NCBI GenBank assembly: GCA_005954745.1
Contig: CP040680.1
Span: forward strand, 1-64,000
Length of the DNA stretch: 64,000 bases
Origin: Halostella pelagica
GTDB lineage: Archaea > Halobacteriota > Halobacteria > Halobacteriales > Natronoarchaeaceae
Reading direction: 5' to 3'
Made by a program: the position numbers and the translations under genes. The notes beneath the pieces were generated by a model, which worked only from the letters and a program-made list of their open reading frames with translations, was not told the origin of the DNA and did no database searches. Of this stretch, positions 55,211 to 63,951 are shown piece by piece (positions within the stretch are counted from its first letter, which is position 1; every line of letters starts with the position of its first letter).

Positions 55211-56107
55211 TCACTCTGCGGCGTCTGCTTCGGTCTCCGCTGGGAGGCCGGCATCTTGCGGGCTTGGTGGGTCGCGGTTCGCGAGGCGATCAGCGCCGTA
55301 GACGACGATCAAGAGGATCGCGACCAATACGAGGGGAACGGCGCCGGTGACTTCGGCAAGCAGGTTCAGCCAGGGATCAGGCACACCGTTCGGGATGAGT
55401 GCCTCCGGGTCGGCGGGGTGGAAGATCCCCATGACATTAATGCCGGCATGAAACACTGCGACGGCAAGGACACTCCCGCCAGTGCTGTTGTACATCCATG
55501 TCCAGAGGATAGATCCAGCCAGGATGGAGACCATCCAGAGGAGTTGCTGGGAGAGCGGCCAGCCGCCGTGGGTTGTGGTAGCGTTCAGGAACAGCGGAAG
55601 GTGCCAGGCGGCCCACGTGACGCCCACGATGGCACTCGACACTAGCGCACTGTAGGAGTCCTGAAGAATGGGCAACATGAAACCACGCCATCCGAGATCT
55701 TCTTGGCCGCCACCCCACACGGTCCCCCACGCCATCGCGAACAGGTAGATGAACGGTGATTCGAACTCGGTGAGGTCGATTGGACCACCGGCGACGACGA
55801 ACAGCAAGACGCCGAGCGAGAGGATGATGAACGGGAGTCCGAGCGCGAGCGCCCACCATTTCGCGCCGATCCGCCATTTGAACATCTGGCCGACCCAGGT
55901 GCGCAGGCTCCCACCGGAGGCCCAGATGACGACTGCGGCACCAATTGGCGGACCGAATCCACCGAAGCCGATAAGGATCGAGTGCGTCCAGGAGGCCTCC
56001 ATACCCGAATACGCGAGCGCCCCCTGGATCGTCCAGGTGAACGCATACGCGATTGCGACGAAGCTCAGGAGGCGGTGTTGATCGATCCACGTGCGGAGAT
56101 TAGACAT
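55211..56107 (-). CDS. CPBP-family intramembrane protease, intact
   Basis: 298 residues from ATG 56107 (a GTG six codons upstream is less likely). Active-site motifs: QEDLGWRGFMLP, HLPLFLN and FHAGINVMG, within eight membrane helices. The usual EE pair is QED here, so the first glutamate is replaced by Gln. Family members cleave prenylated proteins or act in bacteriocin self-immunity. A broken relative lies at 47574-48406. Confidence 0.85.
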   Translation of the reverse strand: MSNLRTWIDQHRLLSFVAIAYAFTWTIQGALAYSGMEASWTHSILIGFGGFGPPIGAAVVIWASGGSLRTWVGQMFKWRIGAKWWALALGLPFIILSLGVLLFVVAGGPIDLTEFESPFIYLFAMAWGTVWGGGQEDLGWRGFMLPILQDSYSALVSSAIVGVTWAAWHLPLFLNATTTHGGWPLSQQLLWMVSILAGSILWTWMYNSTGGSVLAVAVFHAGINVMGIFHPADPEALIPNGVPDPWLNLLAEVTGAVPLVLVAILLIVVYGADRLANRDPPSPQDAGLPAETEADAAE

Positions 56108-56200
56108 ACCAACGATTGTGGCCACGTCGCAGTTAACGGTACGCCCAGCTGCCGAGCTTTCGGCACTACACTCTTTTCAACTCATCTCGAATCCATTCGT

Positions 56201-56280
56201 ATGCCCGACAATGTTCTCGTCGCCTTCGACGGTTCCCCGCTTTCCGAGCGTGCGCTCACCTACACTCTCGAAAACTTCCA
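56201..56280 (+). pseudogene. Universal stress protein, first 26 residues only
   Basis: ATG 56201 starts MPDNVLVAFDGSPLSERALT, the clear front of a UspA-type protein, then YTLENF. From about 56281 the frame reads unrelated sequence. The rest of the gene is absent. Confidence 0.6.
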
Positions 56281-56377
56281 TACGTTGGTGAGCCACACTC
56301 GTCATCGCAATCGCGGACGCAGATTGGATCGTGGTCGAATATCCGGGATTCACAGTACGCACATGTCTCGTCTGTTT
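56281..56377 (-). pseudogene. Small zinc-finger protein fragment
   Basis: The minus-strand frame TDETCAYCESRIFDHDPICV then RDCDDECGSPTY has the CxxC...C..DC...C pattern of a short haloarchaeal zinc-finger family. It lacks a start (TAA just upstream) and breaks off at TY, exactly where the Usp fragment on the other strand ends. Confidence 0.4.
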
Positions 56378-56542
56378 AGGGGGTTGAGACAGTCGTCGAC
56401 ACACTCGTGCTGAGGAACTGCCCACAGAAATGTTTCTTCGGGCTGTGATCAGTGAAGGAATCTCGATCACCCCCTCCTCGAATTAGCAGTCTTCCCACCA
56501 CTTTTTCGAACAGCGTTGGAGACAGTCACCTGTTACAAATCC

Positions 56543-56755
56543 TCAGGTTTCGGGTCGCGTCATCCGTCGATATCCTTCGTACAGGGCTGGTAATCCGAGA
56601 GGAAGTGCGAGGAATCCAAACACGAGAAAGGCATATCGGTCTTTGTCCTGGTGTCGCACAACGAGGATGGTCGTGACGATGCCGAATAGCGCAATAACGT
56701 ATGCGGTGTTGCTCCAGAGCACGTCGTAGGTCGAACAGTACAGCCAGCAAACGAA
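56543..56755 (-). pseudogene. Membrane protein C-terminal fragment
   Basis: The minus-strand frame contains two helices (TAYVIALFGIVTTILVV and FLVFGFLALPLGLPALY) and ends YEGYRRMTRPET. Upstream it reads antisense to the P-type ATPase piece, so the true front has been replaced. Confidence 0.4.
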
Positions 56756-57180
56756 CGTGTAGGCCGGGGCGTTCGCGCGAACATCGACGGCAACGAGGTA
56801 TACGTCGGCGGGCCGAACCTGTTGACCCAACTCGATAGCGAGATACCCGACCACCTCCACCGCTTCGCCGACGAGGCCGGTCAGAACGCGCAGACGGTCG
56901 TGTATCTCGTTCGTGAAGGGGAGTTGATAGCAGCATTCGCGATGGCTGACGTGATCCGCGAGGAGAGTTATCGAGTCGTCGACGCGCTGCACGATCTCGG
57001 GATCGAGGTAGCGATGCTGACTGGTGATTCCCAGGATGTCGCAACCGCCGTCGCCGACGAACTTGGAATCGACACGGTATTTGCGGAGGTCCTCCCGGAA
57101 GACAAAGACGAGAAGGTCCAAGAACTGCAGGATCAGGGCAAGATCGTGGGCATGGTCGGCGACGGCGTGAACGACGCGCC
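56753..57180 (+). pseudogene. CopB-type P-type ATPase, internal fragment
   Basis: The open frame begins before the TTG at 56822 (DGNEVYVGGPNLLTQLDSEI) and carries the late nucleotide-binding and hinge part: ELIAAFAMADVIREESYRVV, IEVAMLTGDSQDVATAVADE, LPEDKDEKVQELQDQGKIVG and MVGDGVNDAPA. There it changes abruptly to recombinase DNA. Phosphorylation site and membrane helices are absent. Confidence 0.8.
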
Positions 57181-57761
57181 GGCGCGGCGTCCGCTGGGAG
57201 GACCTCTCGCTCGATGAGGGGAGTATGGACGTCTATCGGAAGAAACAGCAGTGGGACGCCGACAGCCTTCCCGACCCGGTTCTCTCGCCGCTGCGGAGCT
57301 ACCGCCAGCTGATGGACCCGCCGACGGACCGCTGGCCGGTGTTTCCGACGTACGACCAACGGACGCTGGCGACGCTCGTACAAGACGAGCTGGCCGACCG
57401 AGGGGAACAGCCGGATGTAATCGATAAGTGACGTAACGAGTACGCTCGTGACCTTCTGTTGGCGCTCGACGAGGATATTCGGCCGCCGTCGATTACGACG
57501 GACGGCGCACGGTCGGTTCTCCAGCGGCTCTCAGAGGACGCAAAAATCGACATCGACCCTCCGAAACACGATTATCTTGCTCCGCACGGCGGTCGTCGAG
57601 GGATGGGCGAGGTGCTTGTCCGCGCGTTCGGGTATACGGTGGCAGCCCGGTATCTCGATAATTCGGAGGAGATGGTTCGTGAGCGGTACTCACATATTGA
57701 AGCTGGTGAACTCGGTGACGTCGCAACTGAAGCACTAGAAGAGATTGATAGTCTCACGTAA
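57181..57761 (+). pseudogene. Tyrosine recombinase, 3' half, second copy
   Basis: From GGCGTCCGCTGGGAGG on, this matches the intact recombinase gene (37158-37738) at DNA level with roughly 85-90% identity by eye. It keeps HGGRRG and the nucleophile RERYSHIEAG but lacks the R208 part and the whole core-binding domain. A TGA at 57429-57431 interrupts it where the intact copy has CGT. Ends with TAA at 57761. Same strand as the full copy. Confidence 0.9.
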
Positions 57762-58203
57762 TCTTCGATCGCATTCTCGTCGTAGAGATAGTGACCGAAC
57801 TCGGGAGGGCTGGCCATGAGACACACGTCGTCCCAGTCGAGCTCAGGCTCTCGACCGTAGAGACAGAATGTACTGTGTCCTGACCACTCTCGGTGATTCG
57901 TCATTACCCGAACTGGGCAGTACATATACTCTCGGAGTCCGATTAACGGCTGGTCAGAATGCTTCATCCAGAGCGTTTCTCGCCGCCCGCATTCGTGAAA
58001 CCCCCTTCGAACCCCGGCAGTGCTCTATCTCAGGTCGTGTCGCAAGCAGTTTCTCTACCTGTGCACAAGGTACTAAGCCATTATTCTTGTCATATGTTGA
58101 TGGCTCCTCGAAAAGTTATCATAGATTCCCAGAAGCCTGGACATTGGGTTAATCAAATGAAGTGGTTGTCACTAAGGAATCGTCTATCTGAATCGTATCC
58201 GCA
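57762..58203. other. Mostly gene-free stretch; possible small remnant on the minus strand
   Basis: A minus-strand frame from 57902 (MTNHREWSGHSTFCLYGREP, LDWDDVCLMASPPEFGHYLY) looks protein-like but runs into recombinase DNA at about 57762 and matches no family I know. The remainder to 58203 shows no coding signal and is AT-richer. Confidence 0.3.
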
Positions 58204-58437
58204 TCAAGGTAAGTGAAAATTGATGTCCCAAGGGTCAGTTTGCCCCATTGTCACACAGGTATCGGTCGCGGCGAACTCGAAATTCCAAATCGGTCCACTG
58301 GTCACATCTACATCGTGACCTAAGCAGAACGAGATTAGAGCCGTATCGTGGAGAAGGTATTCACCAACGGTAAGATAATCGATGTACCCACAATGTGCGC
58401 ACGTTACGTGAATAAACACCTCTCTGAGATCTTTCCG
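58204..58437 (-). pseudogene. Regulator C-terminal domain fragment (DUF7351-like)
   Basis: On the minus strand: IHVTCAHCGYIDYLTVGEYL, LHDTALISFCLGHDVDVTSG, PIWNFEF and DPWDINFHLP. The CxxC start, a leader helix, FxxxHDVDVTS-PIW and a final DPW-strand match the C-terminal domain of haloarchaeal ArsR-like winged-helix regulators. The DNA-binding front is cut off next to the transposase gene. Confidence 0.5.
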
Positions 58438-58823
58438 AGGATGGCACTGCAAGATTGAGATTGAACTGAGTGGAGTTCTTCGAGGGAAGTGGAAACATGC
58501 TGTTCGAAGAACTCCAAGTCGATGTAACGGGTTCTTCTGATGTGGAATTTTTGAATAGCGATCGGACGCGCACGCCACCCTGGCTGATCAGGCTGGCGTG
58601 CGCTGTCCATGCTGGAGCAGCCTCGTTAGCGGAGTGTCGAGACCTCTGTGAGTGGTTCGGCGTCGGACGACGCCGAGCCACAATTCAGCACTGGTACCAA
58701 GCGTACGCTGATTATTACGAGCAAGACTTCACAGCAGAACCAGATCGGGTTGTGGTCGATGAGAAACAGATTCAACTCGAGAACGAAGAGAAAGCGTGGC
58801 TCTATGCTGCGATTGATGTCGAT

Positions 58824-58854
58824 TCGAAAGTCGTGCTCCAAGCACGACTTTCGA
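58824..58854 (+). repeat. Perfect hairpin inside the transposase gene (14-bp stem, 3-base loop)
   Basis: TCGAAAGTCGTGCT at 58824-58837, CCA loop, then its exact complement at 58841-58854. Confidence 0.9.
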
Positions 58855-58901
58855 GGCACAGGGGCCGAGATCCCGCTGAACAGTTCTTAGAGGGGCTGAA
58901 A

Positions 58902-58934
58902 GAGAAACACCGCGTCGCAGACGCGGTGTTTCTC
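58902..58934 (+). repeat. Perfect hairpin inside the transposase gene (15-bp stem, 3-base loop)
   Basis: GAGAAACACCGCGTC at 58902-58916, GCA loop, then its exact complement at 58920-58934. It lies 47 bases after the first hairpin. Confidence 0.9.
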
Positions 58935-59268
58935 GCTGACGGCATGGGCTACCTGACTGCCCTTGCCCGAACTAATCTCAGCGGCGTTCTCAACTACACT
59001 GACCGCAACATCGGTGAAAAGCTCTTTGAGACCTATACGATGCGAATCGAGCGGTTCCACGAAACATGGAACGGCAGTCAGACCAGCGCCGAGCGCTGGC
59101 TGACTGCCTACACCGCCTACTACAACCACCACCGCAGTCATCAAGCACTCAAACAGAAGGGTTCAATCTAGCAGTGCCCCCGAACAAATTCTAGCCCTCC
59201 TCGGTGACGTTGTACAAGGGACCCAGTGAATTTGCGGTATACCACGTTCACCGGCGTTCGCCCTCGAT

Positions 59269-60507
59269 TCAGACATGAAGGGTATCGACGCGAGCGTCAC
59301 GAGCCACGCGCCATCCGGCGACGATCGCGCCAAGCGTTCCGATACCGACTGCGATGACGAGTCCCCCAACGTAGACTTCCGGTGGCGTCCGTAGCAGGCC
59401 CTCAAAGCCGACGACCCGTGCGGCGACGTGATCGAGGCCGAACGCAAATGCCGGGGTCGCAAGGAGACCGAGGAGGCCGCCGATCAGCCCGAGTATCAAT
59501 CCCTGTCCACCGACGATCCCAGCGAGGAACCCGCGTGACAACCCGATCGCTCGCAACGCGGCGAGTTCTTTTCGCTGCTGGATGGCCATGAGGACGAGCG
59601 TGTTCACCGTCAGCGCGATACCAGCTATCAGCGCCAACACGACGAGCGTCGCACCGCTGGCGAGTACCAACAGATACTCACTCAGCAGCGACTTGAACTG
59701 TTCCTCGCTCGTCCGGACGTCGTATTCGGGATACGACTGCTGGAGTGCGTCACTAACGGCCGCCCGGTCGGCATCCGCTGCCGTGGTGACGGTCACGTAC
59801 GTCGCCCGATCGGTGCCAGTGGTTCCCGTGACGGTTTGGAGCTCGCTGAGTGGCATCGTCACTGTCGAGGTTCCAAGGAACTGCGAATACGCATCGGATA
59901 TCCCGACGACCTCGAACTCGCGTTCGGTGGCACTCGAGCGACTCGCCCCGACGTAAAGCGTGTCGCCGACGTCGACGTCGAACCGGTCGGCCGTCTGTGG
60001 ATCGATGAGTATCTCGTGACTCATCGGGCCGTCGTACGTGCCGTTCGCATAGTGGCTATCGCCCTCCGAGAACCCATCGCCGCTCTCGAGCGAGAGATCA
60101 CCGTGGGTGTTCGGAACGCCGAGGCCGGTCACTAGTTCGAGATCGTCCGGTCCCGTCCCGACGTAGACGCCGTGGAACGCGAGCGGCGACGCCGTCTTGA
60201 CGTCGTCGCGTCGCTCGAGGTCCGCGGCGAGTCGGTGTGAATCGGTAATCGGGTTTTCGATGCCGCCAGTCTCAGTCAACTCGACGCCATCGGCCGTGAT
60301 CCAGACGTCCTGACCGGCCCGATCGAACCGTTCCTCGCCGGTCTGGAGGACGCCGAGGCCGACGCTCGCTAGAAGCGTGACGGCCAGTACGGCCAGTGCG
60401 ATCGAGAGAACCACGAACACTGTCCGTCCGCGTTCGTGACGCACCTGGCGGAGTGTAAGCCGAGCGACCGCGTGCATTTTGGTGAGTAGCTGGCGCATGC
60501 TTATCAC
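59269..60507 (-). CDS. ABC transporter permease, FtsX/MacB type (downstream copy)
   Basis: 412 residues. First helix at 27-50 (VFVVLSIALAVLAVTLLASV), a large extracellular domain (residues 60-270), then three helices (LVVLALIAGIALTVNTLVLM, GFLAGIVGGQGLILGLIGG, VYVGGLVIAVGIGTLGAIVA). This is the four-helix layout of FtsX/LolC permeases. Its start overlaps the upstream permease stop by ATGA; both are driven by the ATPase at 61814. Confidence 0.9.
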   Translation of the reverse strand: MISMRQLLTKMHAVARLTLRQVRHERGRTVFVVLSIALAVLAVTLLASVGLGVLQTGEERFDRAGQDVWITADGVELTETGGIENPITDSHRLAADLERRDDVKTASPLAFHGVYVGTGPDDLELVTGLGVPNTHGDLSLESGDGFSEGDSHYANGTYDGPMSHEILIDPQTADRFDVDVGDTLYVGASRSSATEREFEVVGISDAYSQFLGTSTVTMPLSELQTVTGTTGTDRATYVTVTTAADADRAAVSDALQQSYPEYDVRTSEEQFKSLLSEYLLVLASGATLVVLALIAGIALTVNTLVLMAIQQRKELAALRAIGLSRGFLAGIVGGQGLILGLIGGLLGLLATPAFAFGLDHVAARVVGFEGLLRTPPEVYVGGLVIAVGIGTLGAIVAGWRVARDARVDTLHV

Positions 60508-61817
60508 CCCAGTTCAGTGACGACGTTCGTTCGTGCGACGAGGTAGAGCGGATACGGAAGCGCAAGGACGCCGGCGACCAGCGCGACGGCGATGGCATAG
60601 AGTCCGAACGTGGGACGGAGCGTCGCGATCGGCTCCGGCGCAACGGTCGCCGTCGCGACGTAGTTCGTGACTGCGGTGCCGATGGTTCCAAGGACGATGC
60701 CAACCAGCGCGCCGGCCAGCGTCAAACTCAACGTCGTGACCGCGACGATCGCAAGCCGGGACCGGGCCGAAAAGCCGATCGCTGCGAACACGGCAATCGT
60801 CTGTCGGTCCTTGTCTACCGTCAGTGCTGCCGAAGTCGCGATGAACAGCGAACAGATCACGACTGCGACGATCATCGCGACCAGACTCGTCGCGAGCGCG
60901 AAATCGTTACTCCGGATCAATTCCACCTGACCGTCGTCACCCGTTTGGACCGTTGCGTTCGGATACGTGTCCGCTGCTGCCGATTCGACTGCGGCCGTCG
61001 ACGGATCCGGGTCGGTTTTCACGAGTACTTGATCGGCCAGATCATCGTCGTCGGCCCCCGATATCGACTGTAGTTCACTCAAATGAAGCATGACGAGCGG
61101 AAGTTCCCCACTTACGCTGTTGGTTTCCGTGTCTTCGATGGCGGTCGTGGTGTACTCGAGTGAGCCACCACTGTTCTCCTGACGGAGTGTTGCAGCCGTC
61201 GTCGAACGTCCGATCTCGAGGGAATCGCCTTCCGAAGCGTTGATAGCGGCGGCTGCTTCGTCTGTCAGCACTACTTCGCCGGTTCGAGTACCGTCGTACG
61301 TTCCGTTCGCGAAATGGGGGTCCCCCGGCTCGAGTGGGGCAGTCGACAGCCCTTCGATCGTGATCGGCTCGGCCGGCGGGACGACGCCCATCGCGAGGAC
61401 GGTCTCCGTTTCGTCGCTCCCGTCGACCTGGATACGGAGTGCTTCGACGAAAACTGGTGTCGCGGATGCAACGTCCTCGCGCTCATCGAGCGTCGCGGAC
61501 GTCTCGTGAACGTTTCCGAGCCGTGCGTTTTCGACGTCAATGACCGACGAGAGCGTCCCGCCGCCAACCGGAACGATACGAACGTCGGCTTCGCTTTCGT
61601 CAGCTGAATCGGCCGCAATGCCAGCGGCGATTCCGGTCACGATCACCAAGAGGGCGATAGTAACGGCGATGAGGGCAACCGTCACGACCGTCTGTTTCGG
61701 CACTTGGCGCAGTCGTGATACCAGCCGGTAGATCGCGACCCGGAAGAGTCCGATCCATCGACGAATTCGGCGGCCACGTGGTCCGTCTCGATTCCGTTCC
61801 GGGAGATCGCCACTCAT
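60504..61817 (-). CDS. ABC transporter permease, FtsX/MacB type (upstream copy)
   Basis: 437 residues. First helix VVTVALIAVTIALLVIVTGI (residues 45-65), extracellular domain with repeated VTDEAAAAINASEGDSLEIG-type segments, then three helices (SLVAMIVAVVICSLFIATSA, LAGALVGIVLGTIGTAV, LYAIAVALVAGVLALPY). It and the next permease have similar outer domains (PHFANGTYDGTRTGE against SHYANGTYDGPMSHE), so they are paralogues forming a heterodimer. Confidence 0.9.
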   Translation of the reverse strand: MSGDLPERNRDGPRGRRIRRWIGLFRVAIYRLVSRLRQVPKQTVVTVALIAVTIALLVIVTGIAAGIAADSADESEADVRIVPVGGGTLSSVIDVENARLGNVHETSATLDEREDVASATPVFVEALRIQVDGSDETETVLAMGVVPPAEPITIEGLSTAPLEPGDPHFANGTYDGTRTGEVVLTDEAAAAINASEGDSLEIGRSTTAATLRQENSGGSLEYTTTAIEDTETNSVSGELPLVMLHLSELQSISGADDDDLADQVLVKTDPDPSTAAVESAAADTYPNATVQTGDDGQVELIRSNDFALATSLVAMIVAVVICSLFIATSAALTVDKDRQTIAVFAAIGFSARSRLAIVAVTTLSLTLAGALVGIVLGTIGTAVTNYVATATVAPEPIATLRPTFGLYAIAVALVAGVLALPYPLYLVARTNVVTELG

Positions 61818-62599
61818 TGCTCATCGCTGAACTGCCCAGCCTGTCGCATCTCCCCGTCGAGGAGTCGAAGAACACGGTCGGTCACTGCCATCGCACGCTC
61901 GTCATGTGTCGCTATTAGTACCGTCCGTTCGTCCGCGACGTCGACGAGGAGTTCGAGGACTCGCGCTCCAGTCCCTGTGTCCAACTCGCCCGTAGGTTCG
62001 TCGGCCAGAACGACCTCGGGGTCGGCGACCAACGCCCGCGCTATCGCGACGCGCTGTTGCTCACCCCCGCTCAGTTCGCTCGGCAGATGATCCATTCGGT
62101 CGTCGAGACCGACCTGTTCGAGTAACTCGGCCGCTCGCCGCTGCCGCTCGCGTCGTGACACGCCACGTTCGATCAGTGGGAGGGCAACATTGTCTCGAGC
62201 GGAGAGCGCCGGCAGCAGGTGAAACTGCTGAAAGACGAACCCGATATGATCACGTCGCAGTCGCGTTCGCTTCGCTCCGGAGAGTGCCGTGAGGTCCGTC
62301 CCGAGTACGTCGACGGTTCCGTTGTTCGGTTCGAGGAGGCCGCCAATGATATGGAGTGCCGTGGATTTGCCGCTCCCGCTTGGACCTACGAGACCGACGA
62401 CTTCGCCAGTGGCCACCTCGAACGAGACATCGCGGAGGGCCGTGACTGTCCGTGACACCGTCGATCCTGTCCCGTACTCGTGAGTCACTCTCTCACAGCC
62501 GACGGCGACCGACGACGGCTCCATCGTTCGATCAGCACCGCCGCTGATCGGGCGCACTCGAGATCTCTCGTTCTCGGTCGGGGATGAGTTGCGGGCCAT
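61814..62599 (-). CDS. ABC transporter ATP-binding protein, LolD/MacB type
   Basis: 261 residues; an internal ATG at 62524 gives a form without the 25-residue acidic head. Walker A GPSGSGKST, signature LSGGEQQRV, Walker B VVLADEPTGELD, H-loop THDER; RTVTALRDVSFEV is the typical front of the MacB/LolD subfamily. First gene of a three-gene operon with ATGA overlaps at both joints. Such complexes do not usually pump small molecules through the membrane but move or release surface lipids, lipoproteins or peptides. Confidence 0.93.
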   Translation of the reverse strand: MARNSSPTENERSRVRPISGGADRTMEPSSVAVGCERVTHEYGTGSTVSRTVTALRDVSFEVATGEVVGLVGPSGSGKSTALHIIGGLLEPNNGTVDVLGTDLTALSGAKRTRLRRDHIGFVFQQFHLLPALSARDNVALPLIERGVSRRERQRRAAELLEQVGLDDRMDHLPSELSGGEQQRVAIARALVADPEVVLADEPTGELDTGTGARVLELLVDVADERTVLIATHDERAMAVTDRVLRLLDGEMRQAGQFSDEQ

Positions 62600-62818
62600 T
62601 CGCTTGACTGTTCGAAGAACGACGAGCGACGACTCATTGTTTCGAGCCCCTTACCGTGCTTTGTATAATCTTACGAGCCAGTAGTACCGCCTTCACAGGT
62701 CTCGTATACTCGGTGGCCGATCGGATGGCCTGCCGTCTGAAACTGTTACAGCCAACCGCCCGCGTTCCCTCTCGGAGGGACTCGAGTGGCCGTCCATTGG
62801 CTCATCGTTTCGACTCGC

Positions 62819-63373
62819 TCAACGGTTTCCGGTGACGCGCTCGAAACCGCACCGAACGTAGCCGAGACCGGGTGCGCCGTCGTGATACCAGGCGACGAAT
62901 GCGATGCCAACGAGCCCCAGCTGGACCCACTCGTATCATCCCATTGAGTACCGCAGGAAGCCGGCAAGAATACTTCCGAGACTCTCGTACTGCGGTGGCT
63001 CGAGGACGGGCCAGAACAGAAACGTCGTCGCCGACAGGTCTCGAGCGAGGACTGCCGTCGGCGGGATATCGGCAACTAGATGCGAGACGTGCCCGATAGT
63101 GAACGCCACTCCGGTCTCGGGGCGACCGAGACGGTGGGCCAGATCGTAAGCCGCCGGGAGAAGCAACGCCGCGCCGAAGATCGAATGCGCAAGCGTCCGC
63201 CCGCCCGGGAGGAATCCGAACGTCCACGCGGACGGTTTGTCGATTAAGTCCGGAAACTGCGACCCGATCGCGAGGGCGATCACCGGACAGGCTCGCGGTG
63301 GCCGGCGGTCGCGTCGCCAGTGATAGCCCGTGTAGAGCAGGTACGCGACGGCGAGGTGTCCCCAGGGCCACAT
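62819..63373 (-). pseudogene. YdjM-like membrane metal-dependent hydrolase with in-frame TGA
   Basis: ATG 63373: MWPWGHLAVAYLLYTGYHWR, SQFPDLIDKP, GRTLAHSIFGA, IGHVSHLVAD, the His/Asp pattern of the YdjM/LexA-regulated hydrolase family. TGA at 62936-62938 ends it after 145 codons, and the same frame continues YEWVQLGLVGIAFVAWYHDG to TGA at 62819. The missing part is one last helix, so the short form might keep some activity. Confidence 0.7.
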
Positions 63374-63483
63374 CGGGTCGGGTTTGCAGCGGGGCCGGCA
63401 AAGACGTGTCGTTGTCGCCGGGAGCTTCGCTTTTCCAGTCTTCGTTGTCTAGGCGGTATCAAGCACGCCGAAGTTGCGGAACG

Positions 63484-63951
63484 TCAGTCAACATTCCCGA
63501 GAGCAAGTTCCGAGAGATTGTGTTTCGTCGGAGTAAACGCAGCGAAGTCAGCATTGTTGGTAAAGATCATTGGTTCCCGATCACCATGCTCGAATACGTG
63601 GACAACGATCGGGATGTCTTTCGACTGCACGGCGGTAATTCTAGCGAGGAGCTGGGTATGAACGTTCGCTCGACGTTCATCGAGTAGCGAGTCGGCGAAA
63701 TCGCGACTCGAGGGGGCTTCAATTAGCCCGGTCATTCGGGTAAGCCGAGTTAGGAATACCGTTTTCAACTCGTCTCGTTCCCTCCCTGTTAGTCCGGGTG
63801 TCCGATCGAACGCGTTGAGCGCCTCCTGCACGATGTGTGCATTGATCGCCGATACCGTCCCGCCTCGTTTGATATCGTCGAGAAGACGTTCTGCTCGATC
63901 GTTCGTCCCAAGCGTTCAGAAAACCCAGCGGTTCGTATCGAGGATTTTCAC
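63484..63951 (-). pseudogene. PIN-domain (VapC-like) toxin with in-frame TGA
   Basis: GTG 63951 starts KILDTNRWVF, then TGA at residue 12 (likely Gly), and the same frame continues TLGTNDRAERLLDDIKRGGT, INAHIVQEALNAFDRT, DFADSLLDERRANVHTQLLA and the final PIN strand PMIFTNNADFAAF. The four acidic residues of PIN RNases can be assigned (first D in LDTN, E in QEALN, D in the DFAD region, D in the last strand). The stop removes the start residues of the domain. A restart at the ATG-less inner frame would lack the first catalytic Asp. Confidence 0.7.

Larger units (their letters stand above)
58497..59171 (+). mobile_element. IS6-like DDE transposase, apparently full length
   Basis: 224 residues from ATG 58497 (a GTG at 58470 is also in frame). 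First DDE residue in VVVDEKQIQLENEEKAWLYA, second in DAVFLADGMGYLTAL, and the E in MRIERFHETWNGSQT; the end is TAYYNHHRSHQALKQK. This is the RNase-H-fold layout of the IS6/IS240-like group with an N-terminal helix-turn-helix (LAECRDLCEWFGVGRRRATI). No terminal inverted repeats or target duplication were identified, so the element borders are not defined. Confidence 0.8.
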
